This document shows, piece by piece, positions 30,947 through 38,816 of a stretch of DNA of 64,000 nt (position 1 is the first letter of the stretch; every line of letters starts with the position of its first letter). Origin of the DNA: Aeromicrobium sp. A1-2 (GTDB lineage Bacteria > Actinomycetota > Actinomycetes > Propionibacteriales > Nocardioidaceae); assembly GCF_003443875.1 (NCBI RefSeq), contig NZ_CP027482.1, positions 1,798,001-1,862,000 on the forward strand. The letters are read 5' to 3'. The notes beneath the pieces are model-generated. The model saw nothing but the letters and a program-made list of their open reading frames with translations. It was not told the DNA's origin and did not search any database. The position numbers were made by a program, and so were the translations under genes.

Positions 30947-32049
30947 CAGAGCTCAACTCCGAACGGCTGGGTGAAGCGGATGTCGCCGTCGTAGAGGTCG
31001 CGCAGGTCGGCGATGTCGTAGCGGGACGTGATGGTGCGGTCCAGACCGATGCCGAAGGCGAATCCGGAGTAGCGGTCGGGGTCGACACCGCAGGCGATCA
31101 GGACCCGCGGGTTGACCACCCCGCAGCCGCCCCACTCGACCCAGCCCTCGCCCTTGCAGGTGCGGCACTCCGCGACGGTTTCGGGCTCGTTGTGGCACAC
31201 GTAGCACAGCAGGTCCATCTCGGCGCTGGGCTCGGTGAACGGGAAGTAGGAGGGGCGGAATCGCGTCGTCATGCCGTCTCCGTAGATTGCCCGGGCGAAG
31301 TGGTCGAGAGTGCCTTTGAGGTGCGCCATCGACAGACCCTCGTCGATCGCCAGTCCCTCGACCTGGTGAAAGACCGGCGAGTGCGTCGCGTCGAGCTCGT
31401 CGGTGCGATAGACCCGTCCAGGACACACGACGTAGATCGGGGGCTCACGGGTCAGCATCGTGCGGGCCTGGACCGGGGATGTGTGCGTCCGCAGCACCAT
31501 CGCAGCCCGCTCCGGAGTGACCCAAAAGGTGTCCTGCATCGTCCGGGCGGGATGGTCCGGGCCCAGGTTGAGCGCGTCGAAGTTGAGCCACTCGGCCTCG
31601 ACCTCAGGCCCCTCGGCGACCTCCCAGCCCATCGCGACGAAGATGTCGCCCACATGCTCCTGGATCATCGTCACGGGGTGCCTCGCACCGACCGGATCGA
31701 CGTCCCACGGAAGGGTCACGTCGACCGTCTCGGTGACGAGCGCCCGCTCCTGCTCGTCGGCCTCGACCTGGCTGGTCCTGGCAGCGAGGGCCTGGTTGAT
31801 GGCCCCGCGGGCCTGACCGACGCGCTGTCCGGCCTCTTTGCGTGCCTGCGGGGGCAGTGCACCGATCTCACGGTTGGCCAGCGCCAACGGCGACCGGTCC
31901 CCGACATGGTCGAGGCGCGCCTGCTTGAGGCTCTCGAGCGTATCTGCGGCGGCGATAGCGGCCAGGGCCTCGTCCCGCATGCGTTCGACCTCGTCGGCGC
32001 GCAAGGGAGTGACCTCCACTGGGTCGTACGAGGAGTTGGGCGCGGACAT
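30946..32049 (-). CDS. pheS: Phenylalanyl-tRNA synthetase alpha chain
   Basis: The 367-residue class II catalytic subunit has an N-terminal coiled coil (residues 15-100) and class II motifs including LRTHTSPVQARTM and GRVYRTDELDATHSPVFHQVEG, with motif 3 GIGLDRTITSRYDI at the end. GGAAGG precedes the ATG. A -10-like TAAACT at 32088-32093 would give a leader of about 35 nt, too short for a T-box. Confidence 0.97.
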   Translation of the reverse strand: MSAPNSSYDPVEVTPLRADEVERMRDEALAAIAAADTLESLKQARLDHVGDRSPLALANREIGALPPQARKEAGQRVGQARGAINQALAARTSQVEADEQERALVTETVDVTLPWDVDPVGARHPVTMIQEHVGDIFVAMGWEVAEGPEVEAEWLNFDALNLGPDHPARTMQDTFWVTPERAAMVLRTHTSPVQARTMLTREPPIYVVCPGRVYRTDELDATHSPVFHQVEGLAIDEGLSMAHLKGTLDHFARAIYGDGMTTRFRPSYFPFTEPSAEMDLLCYVCHNEPETVAECRTCKGEGWVEWGGCGVVNPRVLIACGVDPDRYSGFAFGIGLDRTITSRYDIADLRDLYDGDIRFTQPFGVEL

Positions 32050-32113
32050 GCGGACCTTCCGGAGAGCTCGGGTGGGATGTTGAGCCGAGTTTATCGGTCC
32101 CGGCTGAGCCGAA

Positions 32114-33154
32114 TCAGTCGGTCATCGAGTCGGGCTCGTTGATCGGGAACCAGACCCGGATCTGCGCCCCACCACCCACGGCGTCGTGGATGTCGATGCT
32201 GCCGCCGTGCTCCTCCACGATGCCGCGCACGATGTACATGCCCAGGCCGCTGCCCGCACCCGGTCCAGAGCGCCAGAACCGGCTGAACACCCGCTGCCGC
32301 ATCTCCTCGGGGATGCCAGGACCGTGGTCGTGAATCTCCAGCGACACCCCGCCCTGGCGCTCGGGCCGCCGGGCGTTCTGCACGACGACCTCACGGAGCC
32401 CGAAGCCATGGCGCAGCGCGTTCTCGACCAGGTTCGTCACGACCTGGGTGATCCGGTCGCTGTCACCCCAGATGAGGTCCAGATCGTCGCCGATGCTGAT
32501 CTCGAACGGCTCGGACGATCCGCCCGACACGTTGGTGAGGACCTGCCGGACGACCTCGTCGAGCTTGACCGGCCCGCGCCTCAACGTCAGTCGGCCGGCG
32601 TCGATGCGGGCCGCGTCCAGCAGCTCGGTGATGAGCCGGCTCAGTCGGTCGGCATCGGAGTCGACGGTCTCGAGCATGAGCTGGCGCTGCTCGTCGGAGA
32701 ACTTGTCCCACTTGGTCAGCAGGGTCGAGGTGAATCCCTTGATGCCGGTCAGTGGAGAACGCAGCTCGTGCGCCACGGTCGCCACCAGGTCCGACCGCTC
32801 GCGGTCGCGCTGGTTGCGCACGCGGGCGTTGCGGACGCTGACCACCACGCGGCGTACGGGGCCGGCCGGGCGGTCACGGACCAGAGCGGCGGTGATGAGG
32901 TACTCGCTGCCCTTGGGCGACCACCAGGCCTGCTCGGAGATGCGGGTCCGGGTCGCGATGCCTTCGTAGGGGCGGGTGCTGTCGTACCACGAGTTGCCGT
33001 TGAGATCGTCGAACGGCACGGCCTTGTTGAGGTGCATGCCGAGCATCTCGTCGCCCTCGGCGCGCGCCATGACCCGGATCCGCTCGTTGACGTACTCGAC
33101 GGTCCCGTCAGCACCGGCGATGATCACGCCATCGGGGAAGTCGTCGAGATCCAT
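32114..33154 (-). CDS. Soluble PAS-domain histidine kinase
   Basis: The 346-residue kinase has a PAS domain (residues about 5-105, DGVIIAGADGTVEYVNERIRV), HisKA with phospho-acceptor His129 in VAHELRSPLTGIKG, and a HATPase domain with N box NLVENALRHG, G1 DHGPGIPEE, F box FSRFWR and G2 GSGLGMYIVRGIVEEHGG. No membrane segment is visible, so it senses a cytoplasmic signal. No response regulator gene is nearby. TAGGTT eight bases upstream of the ATG suggests a nearly leaderless message. It lies between trmH-like and pheS genes on the same strand. Confidence 0.93.
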   Translation of the reverse strand: MDLDDFPDGVIIAGADGTVEYVNERIRVMARAEGDEMLGMHLNKAVPFDDLNGNSWYDSTRPYEGIATRTRISEQAWWSPKGSEYLITAALVRDRPAGPVRRVVVSVRNARVRNQRDRERSDLVATVAHELRSPLTGIKGFTSTLLTKWDKFSDEQRQLMLETVDSDADRLSRLITELLDAARIDAGRLTLRRGPVKLDEVVRQVLTNVSGGSSEPFEISIGDDLDLIWGDSDRITQVVTNLVENALRHGFGLREVVVQNARRPERQGGVSLEIHDHGPGIPEEMRQRVFSRFWRSGPGAGSGLGMYIVRGIVEEHGGSIDIHDAVGGGAQIRVWFPINEPDSMTD

Positions 33155-33162
33155 GGGTCCTG

Positions 33163-33168
33163 AACCTA
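33163..33168 (-). promoter_or_regulatory. -10 element TAGGTT for the histidine kinase gene
   Basis: The hexamer lies eight bases before the ATG, in the 55-bp gap after the rRNA methyltransferase gene; it suggests the kinase has its own promoter. Confidence 0.5.
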
Positions 33169-33209
33169 GTACGTCTGGGCCGCTCGGACGACCCCTGGCC
33201 GGCCGAGTC

Positions 33210-34022
33210 TCACGAAGTCAGGCGGGCGCGAGCCGTGGCGTAGAGGCACACCGCAGCCGCAGTCGCCAGGTTGAGGCTCTCAGCCCGTCCGTAGATCGGG
33301 ACGGCAACAACCTCGTCGGCCAGCTCACGGGTCTCAGCCGGAAGGCCCCAGGCCTCGTTGCCCATGAGCCAGGCCGTCGGAGTGGACAGGTCGAGGGCCT
33401 CGTCGAACAGGCCGAGGTCTCCCCCACCATCCGCAGCGAGCACCTGGAGCCCGGCTTCCTGCAGCGCCGCCAGCGCGTGCGCCGTGTCGCGCTCGATCGC
33501 GAGCGGCACGTGGAAGATGCTGCCGACCGTCGCCCGCACGGACTTGGGGTTGTAGGGGTCGACGCTGTCGCCCACGAACACCACGCCATCGGCGCCTGCC
33601 CCGTCCGCACAGCGGATAACCGCCCCGGCATTGCCGGGATCGCGGATGTCGGCGCACACCACCACGAAGGTCGGGCTGCGGTCGAGCAGGACGCCCAGGG
33701 GTCGGTCGAGCATCGAGCAGCGGGCCACGACGCCCTGCGGCTGGACGGTGTCGGCAATCGCCTCGACGACATCGTCGGTCACGACATGCCACGTGACGCC
33801 GGCAGATGCGGCGGCAGACACGAGGTCGGTGTGCTGGTCGGTCGCCGCAACACTCGCGAACACCTCGAGCGTCGCGCCGGCCGTCGTGAGTGCCTCGCGG
33901 ACTGCCTGCGGGCCCTCGGCGAGGAACTCTCGCTCGTCGACCCGGAACGCACGAGTGGCGAGCCGCTTGGCGTGCTTCACACGTCCTGAACGGACGGTGA
34001 GCTCACCAGGCGTGCTCGCCAC
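33210..34022 (-). CDS. SpoU/TrmH-family RNA 2'-O-methyltransferase
   Basis: The 270-residue protein has a substrate-binding N-terminal domain (residues about 15-100) and a SPOUT knot with motif 1 DPGNAGAVIRCADGAG, motif 2 WLMGNEAWGLPAE and motif 3 PIYGRAESLNLATAAAVCLY. Position after rplT matches tsnR (Rv1644) of Mycobacterium. It methylates a ribose of rRNA or tRNA; the exact target is not deducible. It begins 19 bp after rplT, so it is probably the last gene of the infC operon. Confidence 0.92.
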   Translation of the reverse strand: MASTPGELTVRSGRVKHAKRLATRAFRVDEREFLAEGPQAVREALTTAGATLEVFASVAATDQHTDLVSAAASAGVTWHVVTDDVVEAIADTVQPQGVVARCSMLDRPLGVLLDRSPTFVVVCADIRDPGNAGAVIRCADGAGADGVVFVGDSVDPYNPKSVRATVGSIFHVPLAIERDTAHALAALQEAGLQVLAADGGGDLGLFDEALDLSTPTAWLMGNEAWGLPAETRELADEVVAVPIYGRAESLNLATAAAVCLYATARARLTS

Positions 34023-34041
34023 TGCGTAACGGTTGCCGCGG

Positions 34042-34434
34042 TCAGGCCGCGGCGCCGTCCTTCGGTGCGTTGACGTCGGCCGGAAGGTTGTCCTTCGCGG
34101 TCTTCACGAGCGCCGAGAACGCTGCCGGCTCGTTGACTGCAAGCTCGGCAAGGATCTTGCGATCGACCTCGACACCCGCGGCCTTGAGGCCCTGGATGAA
34201 GCGGTTGTAGGTCATGCCCTCGGCGCGGACAGCAGCGTTGATGCGCTGGATCCAGAGCCGACGGAAGTCGCCCTTCCGTGCCTTGCGGTCACGGTACGAG
34301 TAGACCAGCGAGTGCGTGACCTGCTCTTTGGCCTTGCGGTAGAGCCGCGAACGCTGACCGCGGTAACCCGCGGCGCGCTCCAGTGTCTGGCGGCGCTTCT
34401 TCTGTGCATTGACAGAGCGCTTGACGCGTGCCAT
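34042..34434 (-). CDS. rplT: 50S ribosomal protein L20
   Basis: The 130-residue protein opens [20 protein letters not shown], the classic L20 N-terminal RNA-binding tail, followed by [21 protein letters not shown]20 is needed for early 50S assembly and in other bacteria represses its own operon by binding the leader; the infC attenuator here could be its target. It follows rpmI by 44 bp. Confidence 0.98.
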   Translation of the reverse strand: MARVKRSVNAQKKRRQTLERAAGYRGQRSRLYRKAKEQVTHSLVYSYRDRKARKGDFRRLWIQRINAAVRAEGMTYNRFIQGLKAAGVEVDRKILAELAVNEPAAFSALVKTAKDNLPADVNAPKDGAAA

Positions 34435-34478
34435 CTCAGTTCTCCTTCAAGTTTTCGGTAAGTCGGGGGGCGCCGCGG

Positions 34479-34673
34479 TCAGAGACCGAGCATCTTCTTC
34501 ACGCGCGGGACGTCAGCCTTGGAGACGTCGGTCGAACCTTCCAGGCGACGCTTCCGCGACGAGGACTTGACCTCGAGCAGGTGGCGACGGTTGGTCTGCT
34601 CACGACGCAGCTTGCCGCTGCCGGTGACCTTCACACGCTTCTTCATCCCCGAGTGGGGCTTGAACTTCGGCAT
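34479..34673 (-). CDS. rpmI: 50S ribosomal protein L35
   Basis: This 64-residue basic protein matches L35: [20 protein letters not shown] and [12 protein letters not shown]. Its ATG begins immediately after the infC TAA with no gap, so translation is coupled. It is the middle gene of infC-rpmI-rplT. Confidence 0.97.
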   Translation of the reverse strand: MPKFKPHSGMKKRVKVTGSGKLRREQTNRRHLLEVKSSSRKRRLEGSTDVSKADVPRVKKMLGL

Positions 34674-35363
34674 TTATGCCTCCATGTCTGGGTCGAGGTT
34701 CTCGGAACGCCGACGTGGTTTCTTGGGTGTTGCGGTCTTCTGGACGGCTTCGCGATGCGCCTTGACCTCGGCGGCCTCGGCGTCCTTCTCGGCTGCCTTG
34801 GCGGCGGTGGTCTTGACCTTCTCGGCCTTGACCTCAGCCTGTGCCTCGGACTTCTTCTTGAGCGGGCCGAGCACCATGGTCATGTTGCGGCCGTCCTGGC
34901 GGGCGTTGGACTCGATGAAACCGAGGTCCTCGACGTCAGCGGCAAGGCGCTGCAGCAGGCGGTAGCCCAGCTCGGGACGGTGCTGCTCACGACCGCGGAA
35001 CATGATCGTGATCTTGACCTTGTCGCCGGCCTTCAAGAATCGGACGACGTGACCCTTTTTGGTGTCGTAGTCGTGCTGGTCGATCTTGGGACGCAACTTC
35101 ATCTCTTTGATGACGGTGTTGGTCTGGTTGCGACGGGACTCGCGTGCCTTCTGAGCCGTCTCGTACTTGAACTTGCCATAGTCCATGAGTCGGCAGACGG
35201 GCGGACGAGCTGTCGGAGCCACCTCGACAAGATCGAGATCGGCTTCCGCAGCCAGTCGCAGGGCATCCTCAATGCGGACGATGCCTACCTGTTCACCGCC
35301 AGGACCGACGAGGCGTACTTCGGGGACGCGGATTCGATCGTTGACGCGCAGCTCTGTGGTGAT
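34674..35363 (-). CDS. infC: Translation initiation factor IF-3 (ATC start)
   Basis: IF-3 keeps ribosomal subunits apart and checks start codons. The 229-residue product begins [20 protein letters not shown], with the linker and C-domain [20 protein letters not shown] and [14 protein letters not shown] motif ([17 protein letters not shown]). No ATG, GTG or TTG fits the conserved beginning; the codon there is ATC (35361-35363), four bases after a perfect AGGAGG. Rare AUU-type starts are the known self-control device of infC. A Lys/Ala-rich C-terminal tail of about 50 residues follows the core. Confidence 0.93.
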   Translation of the reverse strand: MTTELRVNDRIRVPEVRLVGPGGEQVGIVRIEDALRLAAEADLDLVEVAPTARPPVCRLMDYGKFKYETAQKARESRRNQTNTVIKEMKLRPKIDQHDYDTKKGHVVRFLKAGDKVKITIMFRGREQHRPELGYRLLQRLAADVEDLGFIESNARQDGRNMTMVLGPLKKKSEAQAEVKAEKVKTTAAKAAEKDAEAAEVKAHREAVQKTATPKKPRRRSENLDPDMEA

Positions 35364-35662
35364 GGATCCTCCTGAGATCGTGTGGGAGGCCAAGAAAAAA
35401 TGGCCCCCGTTCGAAACGGAAGCCACCAGTGGCGTATTCCCGCAGGACTACGCCGTCGGCCGATCATGACCGTCCCGAGATGCTTCCAGGACGCTGCTGA
35501 CCGGCGTAACCCCGAGGTCAAGGACCAAGCAGGTGGGAGGTGGACCTCCACTTCGCAGACAAGGCTATCAGCGGTGACGTTCCCTTGTGAAATCGAGCGA
35601 ATGTTGCACGCCCGAAACACCCACGACGCCACACCGAAAACTGCAGACACCAGGCTGGCAGC
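35364..35662 (-). promoter_or_regulatory. infC operon leader
   Basis: The 300 bp between infC and the divergent ACT-GNAT gene contain no gene. On the minus strand they hold a possible -10 (TAGCCT near 35564), a hairpin-forming GTGGAGGTCCACCTC segment around 35531-35548, and the attenuator at 35395-35424, so the message would have a structured leader of roughly 190 nt. Confidence 0.55.
35395..35424 (-). terminator. Attenuator hairpin in the infC leader
   Basis: On the minus strand GGCTTCCGTT (35415-35424) and AACGGGGGCC (35402-35411) form a 10-bp stem around a 3-base loop, followed by A and six T (35395-35400). This is the only textbook hairpin plus T-run intrinsic terminator just upstream of a start codon here, 31 bp before the ATC of infC, so it must act as a conditional terminator. 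Confidence 0.8.
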
Positions 35663-36667
35663 ATGCTGTGGCGCGTACGCACGACCCTCGTCGACCGGCC
35701 GGGAAACCTGGCCGAGATCACGTCCGCCTGCGGTGATGCGGGCGTCAACATCGTGGGGCTGCAGATCTTCTCCACACCGGAGCGGGTGACCGACGAGTTC
35801 CTCGTCTCCGGTCCCCCCGGTTGGGCCGACGTGGCGCTCGCGGAGTTGTTCGAGCGGGCCGGGGGCGCCGAGGTCGCAGTGACCCGGGTCGCCGACGACA
35901 CCGTCATCGACCCCCCGACGCGCTACCTGCAGGGCGTCCGCGCCGTGATCGAGGGCGGGCGCGACGTCGAGTCGGTCCTGCGTGAGCTGTTGGAGACCGA
36001 GCCTCCCGATGTCGCCGACTACGCCGGCCACGACGTGCTCGACCTGACCCGCAGGGACGGCTCGGTGCTGCGGATCAGCCGGGCCGTGCCATTCACCGCG
36101 GTCGAGCGGAGCCGGGCACAGGCGTTGCTCTCACTCGTCAGTGATGCCGGCAGTGACACCCCGCTGATCTCGCCGTCCCCCCGTCACCCGGTGCCGATCG
36201 TGCGGGAGGCAACTTTGTCCGATCTCGAAGGTGTGGCGGCCCTGCACGAGCGGTGCAGCGTCCAGACGCTCTACCACCGTTACCAGGTGCCGCTGCGGAT
36301 GCCGATGACGACGCGGATGGCACGTCGGCTGGTTGCTCCGGACTCGGGCCAGTCCCTGGTCGTGCAGGTCGGGCTCGATCTGGTCGGTCACGGAGCGCTG
36401 GAGCAGGTGGACTCGGCGTGGACCTTCCAGCTGCTCGTCGAGGACGCCTGGCAGGGGCAGGGACTCGGCACCCTCCTGGTCAAGCAGGCCGCCGCGCGCG
36501 CGAAGGCCGGCGGAGCCGTCCGACTGACCTTCGTGACTGCCGGATCGAACGACACACTGCTGCGGACGGTCGGCAACGCCGGCTTCGTCGCGCGGGTCGA
36601 GCGGCACGAAGGCAACGTGCACATCACCGTGCTGCTGACGGCCGTGCGGTCGTACGCTGCCGGTTGA
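35663..36667 (+). CDS. ACT-domain / GNAT acetyltransferase fusion
   Basis: The 334-residue protein has an N-terminal ACT domain (residues 1-75, LWRVRTTLVDRPGNLAEITS), a middle region, and a C-terminal GNAT domain with acetyl-CoA motif AWQGQGLGTLLVKQAAARAK (about 268-287). Such fusions bind an amino acid in the ACT part to control acetylation of a protein or small molecule; the mycobacterial cAMP-controlled lysine acetyltransferase is an analogous layout with a different sensor. Substrate unknown. CAGGCT six bases before the ATG is a weak leaderless -10. It is divergent from infC. Confidence 0.85.
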   Translation: MLWRVRTTLVDRPGNLAEITSACGDAGVNIVGLQIFSTPERVTDEFLVSGPPGWADVALAELFERAGGAEVAVTRVADDTVIDPPTRYLQGVRAVIEGGRDVESVLRELLETEPPDVADYAGHDVLDLTRRDGSVLRISRAVPFTAVERSRAQALLSLVSDAGSDTPLISPSPRHPVPIVREATLSDLEGVAALHERCSVQTLYHRYQVPLRMPMTTRMARRLVAPDSGQSLVVQVGLDLVGHGALEQVDSAWTFQLLVEDAWQGQGLGTLLVKQAAARAKAGGAVRLTFVTAGSNDTLLRTVGNAGFVARVERHEGNVHITVLLTAVRSYAAG

Positions 36668-36682
36668 GCGCCCGGGCGCTCA
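36665..36682. repeat. 18-bp perfect palindrome holding both convergent stop codons
   Basis: TGAGCGCCCGGGCGCTCA starts with the TGA of the plus-strand acetyltransferase and ends with the complement of the TGA of the minus-strand SseB-like gene. It probably folds into a GC hairpin that ends both transcripts. Confidence 0.8.
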
Positions 36683-37138
36683 GGTGAGCCAGGCTGGCCC
36701 GGCCTCGCTGCGTACGAGGCGGTGGCCGGCCGCAAGATGCTGCACGTCGTCGGCCTCTACGACCGTGAACGAGTCACTGGCCAGATCCAGAAGGATCGCT
36801 GCGGCGTCCTCGTCGAGCGTCGCTCGCGCTGCGTCCCGCCCCAGGATCGGCACGGGTCGCGCCGCAGGGTCCCATACCGCCATGGTGTCGATGCTGCTGA
36901 AGGCCAGCAGCGCGCGGCGGCCGTCCGAACCCGTCATCAGCACCGCGGCCATGTCGGCATTCTTGTCACCGGTCGCCGGGGTGTCCCCCAGCAGCGCAAT
37001 GATCGGGACGAACACCCGGGCCTCGGCGAGCGCGGCCACAACCTCGAGGCCATCGCCGAAGGCAGCGGCCAGCGCAGGATCGACGGCGCCGTCGTCGCCG
37101 GGGAACTGCGGACTTGCCAGTGTGCGGTCGTGCGTCAT
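36680..37138 (-). CDS. SseB-family protein
   Basis: The 152-residue protein fits the SseB N-terminal domain family (VVAALAEARVFVPIIALLGD, then DMAAVLMTGSDGRRALLAFSS and VLDEDAAAILLD-like LDEDAAAILLDLASDSFTV). The family's role is poorly defined. The ATG at 37136-37138 overlaps the stop of the PH-domain gene. The pair follows hisG, an arrangement seen in several actinobacteria. Confidence 0.85.
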   Translation of the reverse strand: MTHDRTLASPQFPGDDGAVDPALAAAFGDGLEVVAALAEARVFVPIIALLGDTPATGDKNADMAAVLMTGSDGRRALLAFSSIDTMAVWDPAARPVPILGRDAARATLDEDAAAILLDLASDSFTVVEADDVQHLAAGHRLVRSEAGPAWLT

Positions 37139-37551
37139 GCGGCCAGCCGGCCGCGCAGGTAGTCGACGGCCTCCTTGGCGTACGACCCGTCGGATCCCTG
37201 GATCCCGAACATCATGACCCGCTCGTCGTCGTTCGTCACGAGCGTCGGCCATGGCGCACCCGAGTTCAACGCGAACCCTTGGATGTCGGCCCACGCGATC
37301 TGGTGCCGACGGTAGCCATTGAGCACCTCGACGCCGTCGTCGTCCGCACGGACGTAGCTGCGACCGACCCCGTGCAGCAGCGCCAGCACGAATCCGATGA
37401 TGAGCCACAGCGTGCCGGTCTCCGCGGGGGTGAACGAGATGTCCTCCGGGAGCGACAGCCCGACGACGGCCGTGAGCACGAGCATCAGCACCGACACGCC
37501 GTACGCCACGACCCGGGTGGCGCCGGGCCGAAAGGTCTTCAGATCCGACAC
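37135..37551 (-). CDS. PH-domain membrane protein
   Basis: The 138-residue protein starts at a GTG (37549-37551) that overlaps the last 13 bp of hisG. It has two membrane helices (YGVSVLMLVLTAVVGLSL and TLWLIIGFVLALLHGVG) followed by a bacterial PH domain (SYVRADDDGVEVLNGYRRHQ, then WADIQGFAL). Such proteins sit in the membrane with the PH domain in the cytoplasm; no enzymatic role is known. Coupled to hisG upstream and SseB-like gene downstream. Confidence 0.85.
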   Translation of the reverse strand: MSDLKTFRPGATRVVAYGVSVLMLVLTAVVGLSLPEDISFTPAETGTLWLIIGFVLALLHGVGRSYVRADDDGVEVLNGYRRHQIAWADIQGFALNSGAPWPTLVTNDDERVMMFGIQGSDGSYAKEAVDYLRGRLAA

Positions 37552-38384
37552 GCGAGAATGTCCGTCACGAGGATCCCTCGGGCACCGAGCCCGAACAACA
37601 GGTCCATGACCTTCTGGGCCGACTCGCGCGGCACCATCGAGCGGACCGCGACCCACCCTTCGCGATGCAGGGGAGAGACCGTCGGTGACTCGATTCCCGG
37701 TGTCAGCTCGACGGCCTTCTCGACCTGGTCGACCCGGATGTCGTAGTCCATCATGACGTAGGTCCGCGCGACGATGACGCTGTCGAGCCGGCGCTTGAAC
37801 ACCGCGAAACCATCGGGCTCGGGTGCGTCCTGACGGGTGATAAGCACCGCCTCGGAGGACAGAATCGGGTCACCGAAGACCTCGAGGTCCGCCTGACGCA
37901 ACGTGCTGCCGGTCTCGACGACATCCGCGATGGCGTCCGCGACACCCAGCCGAACGGACGACTCGACGGCGCCGTCCAGGCGTACGACGTCGGCGGAGAT
38001 GCCGCGCTCCGCGAGGTAGGTCTCGACGATCCCCTCGTACGACGTCGCGATCCGGGCTCCCTCCAGATCGCTGATGGTGGACATCGTGCCGATCGGAGCG
38101 GCGAACCGGAAGGTCGAGGCACCGAAGCCCAGGGCGATGTTCTCGGTGGCGTGCGCCCTGGAGTCCAGGAGCAGATCGCGGCCCGTCACACCGACGTCGA
38201 GCGTGCCCTCCCCCACGTAGATCGCGATGTCCCGGGGGCGGAGGTAGAAGAACTCGACGTCGTTGTCGGGATCGAGGGTGACCAGGTCCTTGGGGTTGCG
38301 ACGCTGGCGGTAGCCGGCCTCGGCGAGCATCTGTGCGGCCGACTCGGCCAGCGCGCCCTTGTTGGGTACGGCGATCTTGAGCAT
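37539..38384 (-). CDS. hisG: ATP phosphoribosyltransferase, long form
   Basis: HisG joins ATP and PRPP in the first step of histidine synthesis. The 281-residue protein is the long homohexameric form: two periplasmic-binding-like catalytic domains (DVGVTGRDLLLDSRA, SYEGIVETYLAERGI) and a C-terminal ACT-like regulatory domain that binds histidine for feedback inhibition. It follows hisE by 64 bp. Confidence 0.96.
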   Translation of the reverse strand: MLKIAVPNKGALAESAAQMLAEAGYRQRRNPKDLVTLDPDNDVEFFYLRPRDIAIYVGEGTLDVGVTGRDLLLDSRAHATENIALGFGASTFRFAAPIGTMSTISDLEGARIATSYEGIVETYLAERGISADVVRLDGAVESSVRLGVADAIADVVETGSTLRQADLEVFGDPILSSEAVLITRQDAPEPDGFAVFKRRLDSVIVARTYVMMDYDIRVDQVEKAVELTPGIESPTVSPLHREGWVAVRSMVPRESAQKVMDLLFGLGARGILVTDILACRI

Positions 38385-38448
38385 GGGGTCTCTTCTCAGG
38401 AGTTCTGTGACGGGAATGGGGCACGGACAGGCGCCGAGGGGCCGTCCG

Positions 38449-38712
38449 TCACAGATGCGCGTAGACGTCGTCGAGGGTGATTCCGCTCGCGATCATCATG
38501 ACTTGGGCGTGGTAGAGGAGCTGGCTGAGCTCCTCGGCGGCACGCTCGGCGCCCTCGTGCTCGGCGGCCATCCACGATTCGGCGGCCTCCTCGACGAGCT
38601 TCTTGCCGATCGCGTGCACGCCGGCATCGAGCTCAGCGACGGTGCGCGAGCCCTCGGGGCGGTTGGCTGCCTTGTCGGACAGCTCGGCGAACAGTGCATC
38701 GAAGGTCTTCAT
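38449..38712 (-). CDS. hisE: Phosphoribosyl-ATP pyrophosphatase
   Basis: HisE hydrolyses phosphoribosyl-ATP in step two of histidine synthesis. The 87-residue helical protein matches the MazG-like HisE family: [14 protein letters not shown] and [19 protein letters not shown] with the metal-binding ExxE residues, then [15 protein letters not shown]. The start could also be ATG 38718 (MPMKTF). TAGACT eight bases upstream of the chosen ATG suggests a leaderless message. Confidence 0.93.
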   Translation of the reverse strand: MKTFDALFAELSDKAANRPEGSRTVAELDAGVHAIGKKLVEEAAESWMAAEHEGAERAAEELSQLLYHAQVMMIASGITLDDVYAHL

Positions 38713-38720
38713 CGGCATGG

Positions 38721-38726
38721 AGTCTA
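38721..38726 (-). promoter_or_regulatory. -10 element TAGACT for hisE
   Basis: The hexamer lies eight bases before the hisE ATG, downstream of the inverted repeat that follows ribH, so hisE-hisG-PH-SseB is probably a separate transcript. Confidence 0.5.
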
Positions 38727-38744
38727 TCGGTGCTCTCTTCGCCT

Positions 38745-38816
38745 CCCCGCTGAGCCTGACGTTTCTGTCGTCCGGCACCGGCGTGTCGCTGCAGAAACGT
38801 CAGGCTCAGCGAGGGG
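38745..38816. repeat. Long inverted repeat between ribH and hisE
   Basis: Two perfect 20-bp arms (38748-38767 and 38792-38811, containing CTGAGCCTGACGTTTCTG) surround a 24-base centre that has its own small GC hairpin; the flanks CCC/GGG extend the stem with one bulge. It begins one base after the ribH stop. There is no T-run. It may be a U-less terminator for the rib operon or an extragenic repetitive palindrome. Confidence 0.8.

Noticed and set aside
32050-32113. T-box or attenuator upstream of pheS
   Set aside because: The 64-bp gap lacks the T-box TGGNACCGCG sequence and any terminator.
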